Positions 1 to 7,111 of a stretch of DNA of 10,810 bases are shown in pieces. The notes beneath the pieces are model-generated. The model was not told the origin of the DNA. It made no database searches and saw only the letters and a list, made by a program, of their open reading frames with translations. The DNA comes from Chitinophagaceae bacterium. Its GTDB lineage: Bacteria; Bacteroidota; Bacteroidia; Chitinophagales; Chitinophagaceae. The translations under genes and the position numbers were made by a program. The DNA is taken from NCBI GenBank assembly GCA_017882205.1, contig JADGPY010000224.1, positions 1 to 10,810 of the forward strand, read 5' to 3'. Positions within the stretch are counted from its first letter, which is position 1. Every line of letters starts with the position of its first letter.

Positions 1-809
1 GGAAATGGCACTTGTGTATATTCTTCCAAAAATGTAAGCGCATCATGCTGAATCTGAAAGATAGGATCAGTGCTTAGCCTTATCTTCGCTGTATCTGTTT
101 CCCTGTGATAAAAATTCATTGGTCTTCCACCAATGATTTTTTGTATCACCTCAAACTTTCCGGTAGCAAATGAAAATAGGTACGTACTGATCTTATCAGA
201 AGGTTCAAAACGAAATGTTTTGCTCATTCCCGAAACTGAGGAGTCATACAATGGCGCATTACTTAAAGCCTTCCATTCTTTGGGTATAGTTAAAGAAAGT
301 TTGAATATGGCTTTCAGATCCGGCTGGTCAAAACACGGAAAAACCGTACGGGCACGATCAGGCACCAGAAGAGTATATAAATAATCATCGTTGCGGTTCA
401 ATGAGAGATTACCTGCAATAAAATCTATTGCAACTTCATTATTACCGCCAGTTAAAAATCCAGGATCTATAAGCAGGTGCTCTTTTTCTAAAACGATATC
501 TACATTCCTGGCATTGATTGTTATTTTTTGTACATGATCTCTGCTTTCCTTAAAATCAATTTGCAGAGGATGAGTATTTTGCTTCCAGTTAAACGAAATA
601 GTTTCTTTCGCGGAAATCGGATCCCCTTTCTTTGGTGGAATGATGAATGATAGAGAATAATTTATATTGCTTAATACCTGTTTACGATGGATCGCAAGCC
701 TTTCAGAAACTCCATTAACCAAAGTATCTGTTAATTGGGAAAAAGTATCAAAGGGTAAGAGAAACAAAATAATTATACTCATCCGTACAAAAGATACCAC
801 GTGTTTCAT
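1..809 (-). CDS. M1-family aminopeptidase (PepN-like), N-terminal part, cut by window edge
   Basis: This frame is open from an ATG at 809 to the left edge with no internal stop, giving 269 complete codons. Residues 1-24 look like a signal peptide: a hydrophobic run SIIILFLLPF, then a Ser-Gln junction. This suggests export to the periplasm or outer envelope. The rest matches the N-terminal beta-sandwich domain of M1 zinc aminopeptidases. The clearest landmark is PDRARTVFPCFDQPDLKA at residues 150-167, equivalent to the family's ARRxFPCFDEPxxKA block, and it is followed by PKEWKALSN. The catalytic GAMEN and HExxH motifs should lie beyond the edge, so activity cannot be judged here. The usual reaction is release of N-terminal amino acids from peptides. 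The gene begins 19 bp after the transporter stop on the same strand, so it is probably the distal gene of the 5-oxoprolinase operon. Confidence 0.88.
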   Translation of the reverse strand, partial: MKHVVSFVRMSIIILFLLPFDTFSQLTDTLVNGVSERLAIHRKQVLSNINYSLSFIIPPKKGDPISAKETISFNWKQNTHPLQIDFKESRDHVQKITINARNVDIVLEKEHLLIDPGFLTGGNNEVAIDFIAGNLSLNRNDDYLYTLLVPDRARTVFPCFDQPDLKAIFKLSLTIPKEWKALSNAPLYDSSVSGMSKTFRFEPSDKISTYLFSFATGKFEVIQKIIGGRPMNFYHRETDTAKIRLSTDPIFQIQHDALTFLEEYTQVPF

Positions 810-828
810 TAATTATAATTTAAATCAG

Positions 829-2007
829 TTAAGCCAATTGCTTCCAACTCTTTATTATCGTTACGATCCCCATCCAACTCATTGCTAACACAATAAGCCA
901 GCCTATTGCCTGCATCCATATAGGGTGCTGATAATTACCCACTATTTTGCGCTTTGTGGAAGCGATCAAAATAACAACAAGGGCCATTGGTAAAATTAAT
1001 CCATTCAGTGCACCCGCAAGGATCAACAAAGTAACGGGGTTACCAAGTAGAATAAATATCAGCGTTGCAGCAACTATAAAAAGTGAAACAATGTAACGTT
1101 GATTTTTTTCAATAGCCGGGTGAAGCGTTTTAAAGAATGAAACAGAGGTGTAGGAAGCTCCGACCACTGATGTTATAGCTGCACACCACATTACGAATCC
1201 AAAAAACCTCAATCCCAGGTTACCTGCTGCGATCTGAAAAACAGACCCGGCCGGATTATTCTGATTTAATACCCAACCATGCCATACTACGCCGAGTGCT
1301 GCTAAAAATAATACCACCCGCATAATCGATGTGATCGCTATTCCACTAATGGAACTTTTAGTTACTTGTTTTAAAGAAGCCCTTCCGCTAATCCCGGCAT
1401 CCAATAATCTATGTGCCCCCGCAAAAGAAATATATCCTCCTACCGTTCCACCGACGAGAGTTACAATTTTCATCACATCAATTTTATCCGGCCAGACCGT
1501 ACGGTAAAGTGTCTGAACAACTGGTGGATGGCTTATAAAGGCAATGTACAATGTCAGACCGATCATTAATATTCCAAGCAATTTTGTAAACCCATCCATT
1601 AATACACCAGCCTCCTTATACCAAAAAATAGACAGAGCAACCACACAACTTATCATTGCCCCGTTCCTGGCGCTGATACCTAACATGGCTTCAAAACCCA
1701 AACCACATCCAGCCATATTGCCTATGTTAAACACGAGGCCTCCAAATCCAATGAGACAGGCTAGTGCAACTCCAAGCCCTGGAACTAATTCATTAGCAAT
1801 ATCCTGCGCGCGTTTGCCACTTACCGTTATTATCCTCCAGATATTAACCTGGGTGCCTACATCTAATAAAAATGTAATAAGGATAACAAAACCGAAGCTG
1901 GTTAAAAGCTCAGCAGTAAACTTGGCCGTTTGAGTCAGGAATCCAGGGCCTACGGCAGAAGTTGCCATCAGGAATGCAGCGCCTAGTATAGCCGAGTTTT
2001 TTTTCAA
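829..2007 (-). CDS. NRAMP-related membrane transporter of the 5-oxoprolinase cluster, lacking metal-site motifs
   Basis: The product is a 392-residue, very hydrophobic protein with about 11 predicted membrane segments and NRAMP-family landmarks. These include GPGF at 20-23 opening TM1, GKRAQDIA at 65-72 after TM2, and VGGTVGGY at 185-192 in TM6. Where metal-transporting NRAMPs carry DPGN in TM1, this protein has TQTAKF (25-30) and is a few residues shorter. Where they carry MPH in TM6, it has GGY. Both metal-ligand sites are therefore absent, and Mn2+ or Fe2+ import should not be assumed. The start is a TTG at 2007: the codon before it is an in-frame TAA, and the next ATG (residue 14) would remove part of TM1. 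The gene lies 29 bp after pxpA. Bacillus subtilis has the NRAMP-related ycsG beside ycsF (pxpA), so this adjacency recurs across phyla. Uptake of 5-oxoproline or a related solute is inference. Confidence 0.85.
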   Translation of the reverse strand: MKKNSAILGAAFLMATSAVGPGFLTQTAKFTAELLTSFGFVILITFLLDVGTQVNIWRIITVSGKRAQDIANELVPGLGVALACLIGFGGLVFNIGNMAGCGLGFEAMLGISARNGAMISCVVALSIFWYKEAGVLMDGFTKLLGILMIGLTLYIAFISHPPVVQTLYRTVWPDKIDVMKIVTLVGGTVGGYISFAGAHRLLDAGISGRASLKQVTKSSISGIAITSIMRVVLFLAALGVVWHGWVLNQNNPAGSVFQIAAGNLGLRFFGFVMWCAAITSVVGASYTSVSFFKTLHPAIEKNQRYIVSLFIVAATLIFILLGNPVTLLILAGALNGLILPMALVVILIASTKRKIVGNYQHPIWMQAIGWLIVLAMSWMGIVTIIKSWKQLA

Positions 2008-2036
2008 TTAATTGATCGGTTTAGCCACAATTTTTA

Positions 2037-2774
2037 TTATATATTTTTGCCTTTATTTAAATGCATATTAATCGCCCTGGCAAATTCCACCGCGTGTTGC
2101 CCATCTCCATGAATGCAAATGGTATCAACAATCACGGGTATCACTTTTCCCGATGTGGTTGTTACAGTTTTTTGATCTACCATCTGTAGAACCTGCCGGA
2201 TACAGCTCTCCTTATCCATGATCAGCGCGTCTGCTCTTGAACGTGGTGTAAGACTCCCATCTTCCTGGTAGGTTCTGTCCGCAAAAACTTCATTTCGAAA
2301 ACTCAATCCATAACCCTCTGCCTCTCTTTTCATTTCACTGTTACTCAAACCGAACAAGATTAATGAAGGATCGAACTCCAGTAATGATTTACAGATAAAT
2401 GAAGCTACCACCCCATCCCAACTTGCCCTGTTATAAAGAGCACCATGCGGTTTAACATGATTCATTTTTGTTCCAGCCTCTAAACATATCGTATTTAATA
2501 ATTGTAATTGATCTATAATTATTTTCGGTAAATCTTCAGGCTTAAGATATACATCAATTAAATCTCTTCTTCCAAAATTTTGTCTATCCGGATAAGAAGG
2601 ATGTGCACCAATTGAAACTTCATATTCCAAACACAAGTCAACAAGCCTCTTCATTATTTCCGGACTCCCTGCATGATAGCCACAGGCAATATTTGCAGAG
2701 GTAATATAAGGCAGGATCAATTCATCATTTCCAATGCCTTCACCCATATCACAATTTAGATCAGAGATTAGCAT
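2037..2774 (-). CDS. pxpA: 5-oxoprolinase subunit A (LamB/YcsF family)
   Basis: PxpA is one of three subunits of the prokaryotic ATP-dependent 5-oxoprolinase (PxpABC), which converts 5-oxoproline, ATP and water to glutamate, ADP and phosphate in the cytoplasm. The 245-residue protein is full length for the family (B. subtilis YcsF is about 257). It carries the expected blocks: DLNCDMGE at 5-12, NIACGYHAGSP at 28-38, GAHPSYPDRQNFGRR at 56-70, VKPHGALYN at 107-115, FADRTYQEDGSLTPRS at 164-179 and ICIHGD at 219-224. The conserved Asp, His and Glu residues in these blocks probably form the active site. It has no signal peptide or membrane segment. The ATG at 2774 overlaps the end of pxpC by 14 bp, which points to translational coupling. 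Older names such as 'lactam utilization protein LamB' refer to the same family. Confidence 0.96.
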   Translation of the reverse strand: MLISDLNCDMGEGIGNDELILPYITSANIACGYHAGSPEIMKRLVDLCLEYEVSIGAHPSYPDRQNFGRRDLIDVYLKPEDLPKIIIDQLQLLNTICLEAGTKMNHVKPHGALYNRASWDGVVASFICKSLLEFDPSLILFGLSNSEMKREAEGYGLSFRNEVFADRTYQEDGSLTPRSRADALIMDKESCIRQVLQMVDQKTVTTTSGKVIPVIVDTICIHGDGQHAVEFARAINMHLNKGKNI

Positions 2775-3744
2775 AAAGATTTTCTATTTTAAACTTGCAT
2801 GTAGTTTGCAAATGTTGAAGATAATTAGCCTGTTCTATCATTTCTGTTTCAGCAGTGCCCAAATCCACAGGCCTGAAACTAATCTTGTCACCGGGCACCA
2901 GTTGTGCCAGTATTGGCAGATCGGCTGAAATTAAATGACCTATCCTGGGATATCCCCCTGTAGTCTGGTGATCTGCCATTAAAATAATCATTTGACCATT
3001 AGGTAATAATTGCATGGTTCCAAAAGTGACTGCCGAAGAGATCAACTGTCCCTTTTTAGCTTTCAAATCTTTCCCATTTAACCGATAAGCCATACGATCT
3101 GAATCCTTTGTAATAAGAAACTTTTCACATAACAAATCTGCTGAGTCATCTTTCAACCAATCCCATTCATTCCCTTTTATAAACCTTAATTCATTGCCTG
3201 GCCTTTCATCGAATCCGTTTGCACTCCATTTTAGTGATATGAAATCGTTATTACCTATTAAAGATGAAAATTCAAACTCATTATTAAAAAATAAGTTATC
3301 TCCCTTTTGCAATTTTCTCCCTTGCCACCCACCTGCCTGTGCTTTTAGATTTGTGCTATAGCTATCTAACCATTTTTCTAATTTAAGGCCATGTAGAATT
3401 GACAAATAGCATCTCGCTCCAGATCGAAGTCTCTCAAACTTCAACAAGGTGTTTCGATTAACCAGAACCGGTTGATTGATTGGAATTGATTTTTGATTAA
3501 TAACAGGTGAAAGATCCGCCCCTGTAATACAAATAATGGCAGGTTGTTCAAATAATATTTCAGGGGCAGGGAAATGCATTTCTATAACCGGAGTAAGCAA
3601 ATCATTTCCTAAAAGACTGTTGGCCAATCTTGATGAGAATATATCCATAGCGCCAGATGGATTGACCCCAAGGTGCTGAAATCCATATCTTCCCTGGTCT
3701 TGTATAGTATCCATCAAACCAGCCTTAATAATTTTCAAACTCAT
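2761..3744 (-). CDS. pxpC: 5-oxoprolinase subunit C (KipA/AHS2 family)
   Basis: PxpC is the biotin-dependent-carboxyltransferase-like (AHS2) subunit of 5-oxoprolinase and works in complex with PxpB and PxpA. From the chosen start it has 327 residues, normal for the family. Visible blocks, numbered from that start, are TIQDQGRYGFQHLGVNPSGA at about 13-32, KWLDSYSTNLKAQAGGW at about 124-140, SDRMAYRL at about 215-222 and TTGGYPRIGHLISADLP at about 261-277. The ATG at 3744 is preferred because MSLKIIKAGLMDTIQDQGR matches the usual N-terminus. An in-frame ATG at 3774 would add ten residues (MKCNFIQSLK) and deepen the overlap with pxpB from 20 to 50 bp. Neither start has a clear Shine-Dalgarno sequence. 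The 3' end overlaps pxpA by 14 bp. B. subtilis KipA and urea-amidolyase domains are homologues, but the complete pxpABC set here supports the oxoprolinase role. Confidence 0.95.
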   Translation of the reverse strand: MSLKIIKAGLMDTIQDQGRYGFQHLGVNPSGAMDIFSSRLANSLLGNDLLTPVIEMHFPAPEILFEQPAIICITGADLSPVINQKSIPINQPVLVNRNTLLKFERLRSGARCYLSILHGLKLEKWLDSYSTNLKAQAGGWQGRKLQKGDNLFFNNEFEFSSLIGNNDFISLKWSANGFDERPGNELRFIKGNEWDWLKDDSADLLCEKFLITKDSDRMAYRLNGKDLKAKKGQLISSAVTFGTMQLLPNGQMIILMADHQTTGGYPRIGHLISADLPILAQLVPGDKISFRPVDLGTAETEMIEQANYLQHLQTTCKFKIENLYANL

Positions 3745-4429
3745 CTTCAGTGATTGAATAAAATTGCACTTCATCTCCAGGTTGAAAGAATATAGGATCT
3801 TCCGCGTCCTTATTAAAAATAGACAGTGGAGTTTTCCCTATGATCTGCCAGCCACCAGGAGAAGCTACCGGGTAAATCCCAGTTTGTTTATCTGCAATAC
3901 CTACACTTCCTGCTTCAATCCTCAAACGCGGTTGCGATAAACGGGGCATGGCAATTCTTTCATCTACTTCACCCATATATGCGAACCCTGGTAAAAATCC
4001 GATCATATAAACCCTGTATTTTCCCGCACAATGCAGCTGGATGATTTCATCAACTGGTATCTTCCTTTCTGTTGCAATGTTAGTAATATCCAATGCATAT
4101 TTTGTTGAATAACATACGGGCACTTTAACACTCCTGGAGGATTTTATAGTAAGTTGATTCTCCGAATTCAGTAGGTGATTTATTTGTTGTGAATAAAATT
4201 CAAATGCTGTTATATTATTAGTAACTTTTTTAATGAGGGGATCATAATGAATGACTAATGAACAATATGCAGGCACAATATCCCTTACCCCTTTTATGGC
4301 AGATTGTTTTAGTAATTCAAACAAAGCTAATACTCGCTTGTTTATGGTTTCATCAATGGCGTTGCCAAAGTTGATGAGAATGGCAGAATCTCCCAAAGGT
4401 GAAAGTGAATGCAACTGTTTTTCATTCAT
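3725..4429 (-). CDS. pxpB: 5-oxoprolinase subunit B (KipI/AHS1 family)
   Basis: PxpB is the AHS1-domain (allophanate hydrolase subunit 1-like) component of 5-oxoprolinase, partner of PxpC. It has 234 residues and is full length. The N-terminal part starts with LSPLGDSAILINFG (9-22) and contains IKGVRDIVPAYCSLVIHYDP (45-64). The C-terminal cyclophilin-like part carries VPVCY (103-107), VYMIGFLPGFAYMG (140-153), the MPRLSQPR segment (161-168), GSVGIADKQTGIYPVASPGG (174-193) and FQPGDEVQF (215-223). It is the first gene of the tight pxpB-pxpC-pxpA set, starting 64 bp after the phosphoesterase stop. The homologue KipI in B. subtilis is known as an inhibitor of the sporulation kinase KinA. No such kinase would be expected in this organism type, so the metabolic role is preferred. 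Confidence 0.95.
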   Translation of the reverse strand: MNEKQLHSLSPLGDSAILINFGNAIDETINKRVLALFELLKQSAIKGVRDIVPAYCSLVIHYDPLIKKVTNNITAFEFYSQQINHLLNSENQLTIKSSRSVKVPVCYSTKYALDITNIATERKIPVDEIIQLHCAGKYRVYMIGFLPGFAYMGEVDERIAMPRLSQPRLRIEAGSVGIADKQTGIYPVASPGGWQIIGKTPLSIFNKDAEDPIFFQPGDEVQFYSITEDEFENY

Positions 4430-4447
4430 AACCGACCATGATTAAAG

Positions 4448-4469
4448 CCTGCCGCCCGGCAAAGGCAGG
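4448..4469 (-). repeat. GC-rich hairpin between the phosphoesterase gene and pxpB
   Basis: CCTGCC (4448-4453) and GGCAGG (4464-4469) are perfect inverted arms around a 10-nt loop that itself contains GCCCGGC. The element is a GC island in AT-rich surroundings. It follows the phosphoesterase stop by about 25 bp in the direction of transcription, so it could act as a terminator or transcript-end stabiliser. Only a short T stretch follows it on the transcribed strand, so a classical intrinsic terminator is not well supported. A related element (core GCCCGGCA, then GGCA) lies at 7062-7074, so it may instead be a small dispersed palindromic repeat. Confidence 0.45.
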
Positions 4470-4493
4470 GATTAATGGATTATACAAAAAAAA

Positions 4494-6914
4494 TCATTTA
4501 TCACTTGTAGAACGTACAAAAGCCGCACGTTTAGGTACCGGAACCTCCGCATCCAGTCCCTTAACCGCCTTCCATATCACCTCAGTAAATAATCGATCAG
4601 GTACTTTATCCTCTTTACTAAAATCAAAGGCTTCACTCATTTTCTGCCATGCATTAGAGGCAGTATTCTTCTGATTAATGTCTATTTGCAAAGGCTTTGC
4701 GGTAAATGACGATGCAGTTGGTTCTTTCTTAAAACTATTCCACATTGGCCTGGCTGCAGCATCATATTGACTCATTGGTGGAATTCCTAAAATAAGCTCT
4801 ATGGTCCTCAACATAGAAGAAGTTGAGTACATCGAATGGTCCACAAAATGTCGTTTTATATATCCACCGGCAAGATAAGCAGTAGTTCGATGGGCATCCA
4901 CATGATCCGGTCCATCCTGGGCATCATCTTCTACTATAAATACAGCACTTTCATTCCATACCGGGCTTTTGCTTAAATACTCGATGAACATACCTATGGC
5001 GAGGTCATTATCTGCTACATGTGCATAAGGAGTTGGCCTACCCTTTTTCAATCCCTCTGTATGATCATTTATAATTCTTAGTGTATTTAGACGAGGTAAT
5101 GCATTAATAGAAAGTAGAGAATCAAAATCTCTTTCCCATTGATGAACTCTTGAAGTATCTCTCACCTTCTGATCCCAACTGGTGTAATAAGGACAATAGT
5201 GATTTTTTAGTACAGGGATATTAGGTTTATAATCATCAGCAAATTCTCCATAGGTTCTATAGGTAATACCTGCACGTTTACAATGATCCCAGATAAAGCC
5301 CATTTTATTATTCGCTATTTCACGTTGTCCTTCGGCATCGTAAGTCCCTCCCCTACTACCATAACTGCTTACCCAGTTTTTTTCCAGGTAATCAGTCGCG
5401 TATGCACCCATACTCCAGTTGTGGCCATCTGCGCTGACTTCGCCATCGCAATAAAAATTATCCAGCAGAACAAATTCTCTTGCCACCGCATGAAGATTAG
5501 GTGTTACATTTTCTCCAAACAAACAAAGACTTTTGTCTCCATTTCCTTCGGGGATATCGCCTAATACCTGGTCATAGGTCCGGTTTTCCTTAATAATGTA
5601 GAAAACGTATTTAATGGGTGATGGATCACCAACCTTTTTTGGAATAGGATTCCCATCCTCTCCTTCTGCCAGCAATTCTTTTGTTTTATTATATGGGGTA
5701 TTATCATAAACCGTTTTTGAATAATTACGCAACTGTTTTTCTTTAGGCACATCAATGATACTTAATGTACCCATGAACAAGCCACCGATATATTGAACTT
5801 TAATTGTAGTACTCGTATCTCCTTGATGAAAATCAGTTCGTACTTTTTTATTTACAGGGTTCGGCCCATGAGGGTTCGCAAATGATGAGTACCCCTTTCC
5901 ATTTGCAACAAATATTTTCATACCAATTACTTTCACACAGGTAGGATACCAGCCTACCGGAATAAATCCTTTGCTTACACTACTGCCAGGTTTGCTTACA
6001 TCAAATACACTCAAACAATTATTATCCGCATTGGCGATATATAAAGTTCGTTGATCCTCACTCAATGCTACCCCATTGGTGGTGGAACCATTAGGTGCGT
6101 CGGAATATAGCGCAGCATTTAAGGTTTCTAACACTCGTCTCATTTTAATATCTATTACAGAAACACTATTGTCATCTGCATTGGCAACAAATAAATACTG
6201 GCCATTTTTGGATAAACAAAGATCATTGGGATGACTTCCTACCACTATTTCACCTATTATTTTCTTTTGCATGGTGTTGTAGATAAGTATTTTACCACAA
6301 CCCCAGCAAGTAATGTATAACTCATCTTTGGACTGTGAAAGCAGGCAAGTATAGGCTTCTGCAGGTAATTTCACTATTTGACTTGCTTTTTTTGTTTCCA
6401 GGTTTATCACGTAAAGTGAATTGTTATCCTTAGTAACAACATACATCAGATGTTTTGAATCATCTATATCAATTCCTGCAGGTGAAATTCTATTTGGCCA
6501 TTTTTCCCCTAATATGATTTTATCTTGTAATACAAGTTTATTATTCTGAATGGCATATTTTAAAACTATGTTATCGTTGCCGCCTGATGCATATAAGTAT
6601 TTTTCATCCAAACTAAATTTCAAACCCATCCAACAGGTACTAACTACAATATTATCCAATATCTTTTCGTGTTGTACATCGATCAACTGCATACTTTGAG
6701 TGCTCTGCCCATTATTGGTTATAGCAATATATCTACCTGAAGATGAAACCGCAATATTTAATGGAAGATCGCCTAGTGGCAAACTCCTTCCTGCCGGGGA
6801 TAAGGTCCAACCATTTGGAAGCAACACTTTATTGGGTTCAATAGTTGAGGGCGACTGCGTAAAGCCACTAATAATTATTAATAAACTAAGAAATAATAAA
6901 ATAAGTCTTTTCAT
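4494..6914 (-). CDS. Secreted YVTN beta-propeller / phosphoesterase fusion (YncE-like plus AcpA/PLC-like)
   Basis: The 806-residue product starts with a signal peptide (MKRLILLFLSLLIIISGFTQ), so it is exported. Residues about 30-390 form a beta-propeller of YVTN/YncE type. Repeated blade strands are visible, for example MYVVTKDNNSLYVINL (157-172), LFVANADDNSVSVIDI (241-256) and LYIANADNNCLSVFDV (291-306). Residues about 433-730 form a phosphoesterase domain of the alkaline phosphatase superfamily (acid phosphatase/phospholipase C group, PF04185-like). Its candidate metal-binding segments are ENRTYD (443-448), DGEVSADGHNW (490-500) and EDDAQDGPDHVDAHRT (662-677). The likely reaction is hydrolysis of a phosphate ester, but the substrate cannot be told from sequence. 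A ligand-binding or docking role for the propeller is inference. It lies upstream of pxpB on the same strand and diverges from the response regulator gene. The start at 6914 gives a complete signal peptide. Confidence 0.92.
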   Translation of the reverse strand: MKRLILLFLSLLIIISGFTQSPSTIEPNKVLLPNGWTLSPAGRSLPLGDLPLNIAVSSSGRYIAITNNGQSTQSMQLIDVQHEKILDNIVVSTCWMGLKFSLDEKYLYASGGNDNIVLKYAIQNNKLVLQDKIILGEKWPNRISPAGIDIDDSKHLMYVVTKDNNSLYVINLETKKASQIVKLPAEAYTCLLSQSKDELYITCWGCGKILIYNTMQKKIIGEIVVGSHPNDLCLSKNGQYLFVANADDNSVSVIDIKMRRVLETLNAALYSDAPNGSTTNGVALSEDQRTLYIANADNNCLSVFDVSKPGSSVSKGFIPVGWYPTCVKVIGMKIFVANGKGYSSFANPHGPNPVNKKVRTDFHQGDTSTTIKVQYIGGLFMGTLSIIDVPKEKQLRNYSKTVYDNTPYNKTKELLAEGEDGNPIPKKVGDPSPIKYVFYIIKENRTYDQVLGDIPEGNGDKSLCLFGENVTPNLHAVAREFVLLDNFYCDGEVSADGHNWSMGAYATDYLEKNWVSSYGSRGGTYDAEGQREIANNKMGFIWDHCKRAGITYRTYGEFADDYKPNIPVLKNHYCPYYTSWDQKVRDTSRVHQWERDFDSLLSINALPRLNTLRIINDHTEGLKKGRPTPYAHVADNDLAIGMFIEYLSKSPVWNESAVFIVEDDAQDGPDHVDAHRTTAYLAGGYIKRHFVDHSMYSTSSMLRTIELILGIPPMSQYDAAARPMWNSFKKEPTASSFTAKPLQIDINQKNTASNAWQKMSEAFDFSKEDKVPDRLFTEVIWKAVKGLDAEVPVPKRAAFVRSTSDK

Positions 6915-7111
6915 GTGAAACTTTTGACAATGTAATTTAAAATATCAATTTCAACTTTGATGGAATATACTCATAATTAATAAAGAGTTTACATAAGTAA
7001 GCAGATTAACCACATTTAAAAAAAGATATCTACCTTTCGGCAAAAAAAGTACTATGGCTAATGCCCGGCAGGCAATTTGATAGCTATTGAGATTTGAAAT
7101 ACCAATGAATT
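6915..7111. other. Divergent intergenic region between phosphoesterase and response regulator genes
   Basis: This 197-bp AT-rich spacer must hold the promoters of both divergent genes. I found no convincing Bacteroidota-type promoter (TTG, about 19-21 bp, then TAnnTTTG) on either strand. The closest plus-strand match is TACCTTTC at 7031-7038, with no properly spaced TTG. A GC-rich palindrome lies at 7062-7074. No open frame of interest was seen. Confidence 0.5.
7062..7074. repeat. Short GC-rich palindrome upstream of the response regulator gene
   Basis: The 13-base string TGCCCGGCAGGCA can pair TGCC (7062-7065) with GGCA at either 7067-7070 or 7071-7074. It shares GCCCGGCA followed by GGCA with the hairpin at 4448-4469, so the two elements bracket the phosphoesterase gene. 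It lies about 38 bp upstream of the response regulator ATG, within the likely 5' leader. It could be an operator, a leader hairpin or a small dispersed repeat. The sequence alone does not decide between these. Confidence 0.35.

Noticed and set aside
133..384. Plus-strand open frame of 83 codons opposite the aminopeptidase
   Set aside because: It lies wholly opposite the M1 aminopeptidase frame, which contains clear family motifs; no start context or homology supports it.
667..888. Plus-strand open frame of 73 codons across the aminopeptidase/transporter junction
   Set aside because: It is antisense to both genes and shows no domain; it is explained as a shadow of the minus-strand frames.
1544..1933. 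129-codon open frame on the plus strand opposite the transporter gene
   Set aside because: It is antisense to a well-supported membrane protein gene, has no recognisable domain, and its residue content reflects the complement of hydrophobic codons.
829..2007. Manganese importer MntH
   Set aside because: The DPGN and MPH metal-ligand motifs are absent and the gene sits in a 5-oxoprolinase operon.
2761..4429. KipI/KipA sporulation-kinase inhibitor pair, or urea-amidolyase/allophanate hydrolase subunits
   Set aside because: The adjacent pxpA completes the 5-oxoprolinase set, there is no urea carboxylase or amidase gene, and the organism type does not suggest endospore formation.
7031..7038. 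Bacteroidota -7 promoter element TACCTTTC upstream of the response regulator
   Set aside because: It departs from TAnnTTTG at the last base and has no TTG at the required distance, so chance is likely in AT-rich DNA.
7105..7107. Upstream ATG as start of the response regulator
   Set aside because: It is out of frame with the receiver domain; the ATG at 7112 gives the normal family N-terminus.
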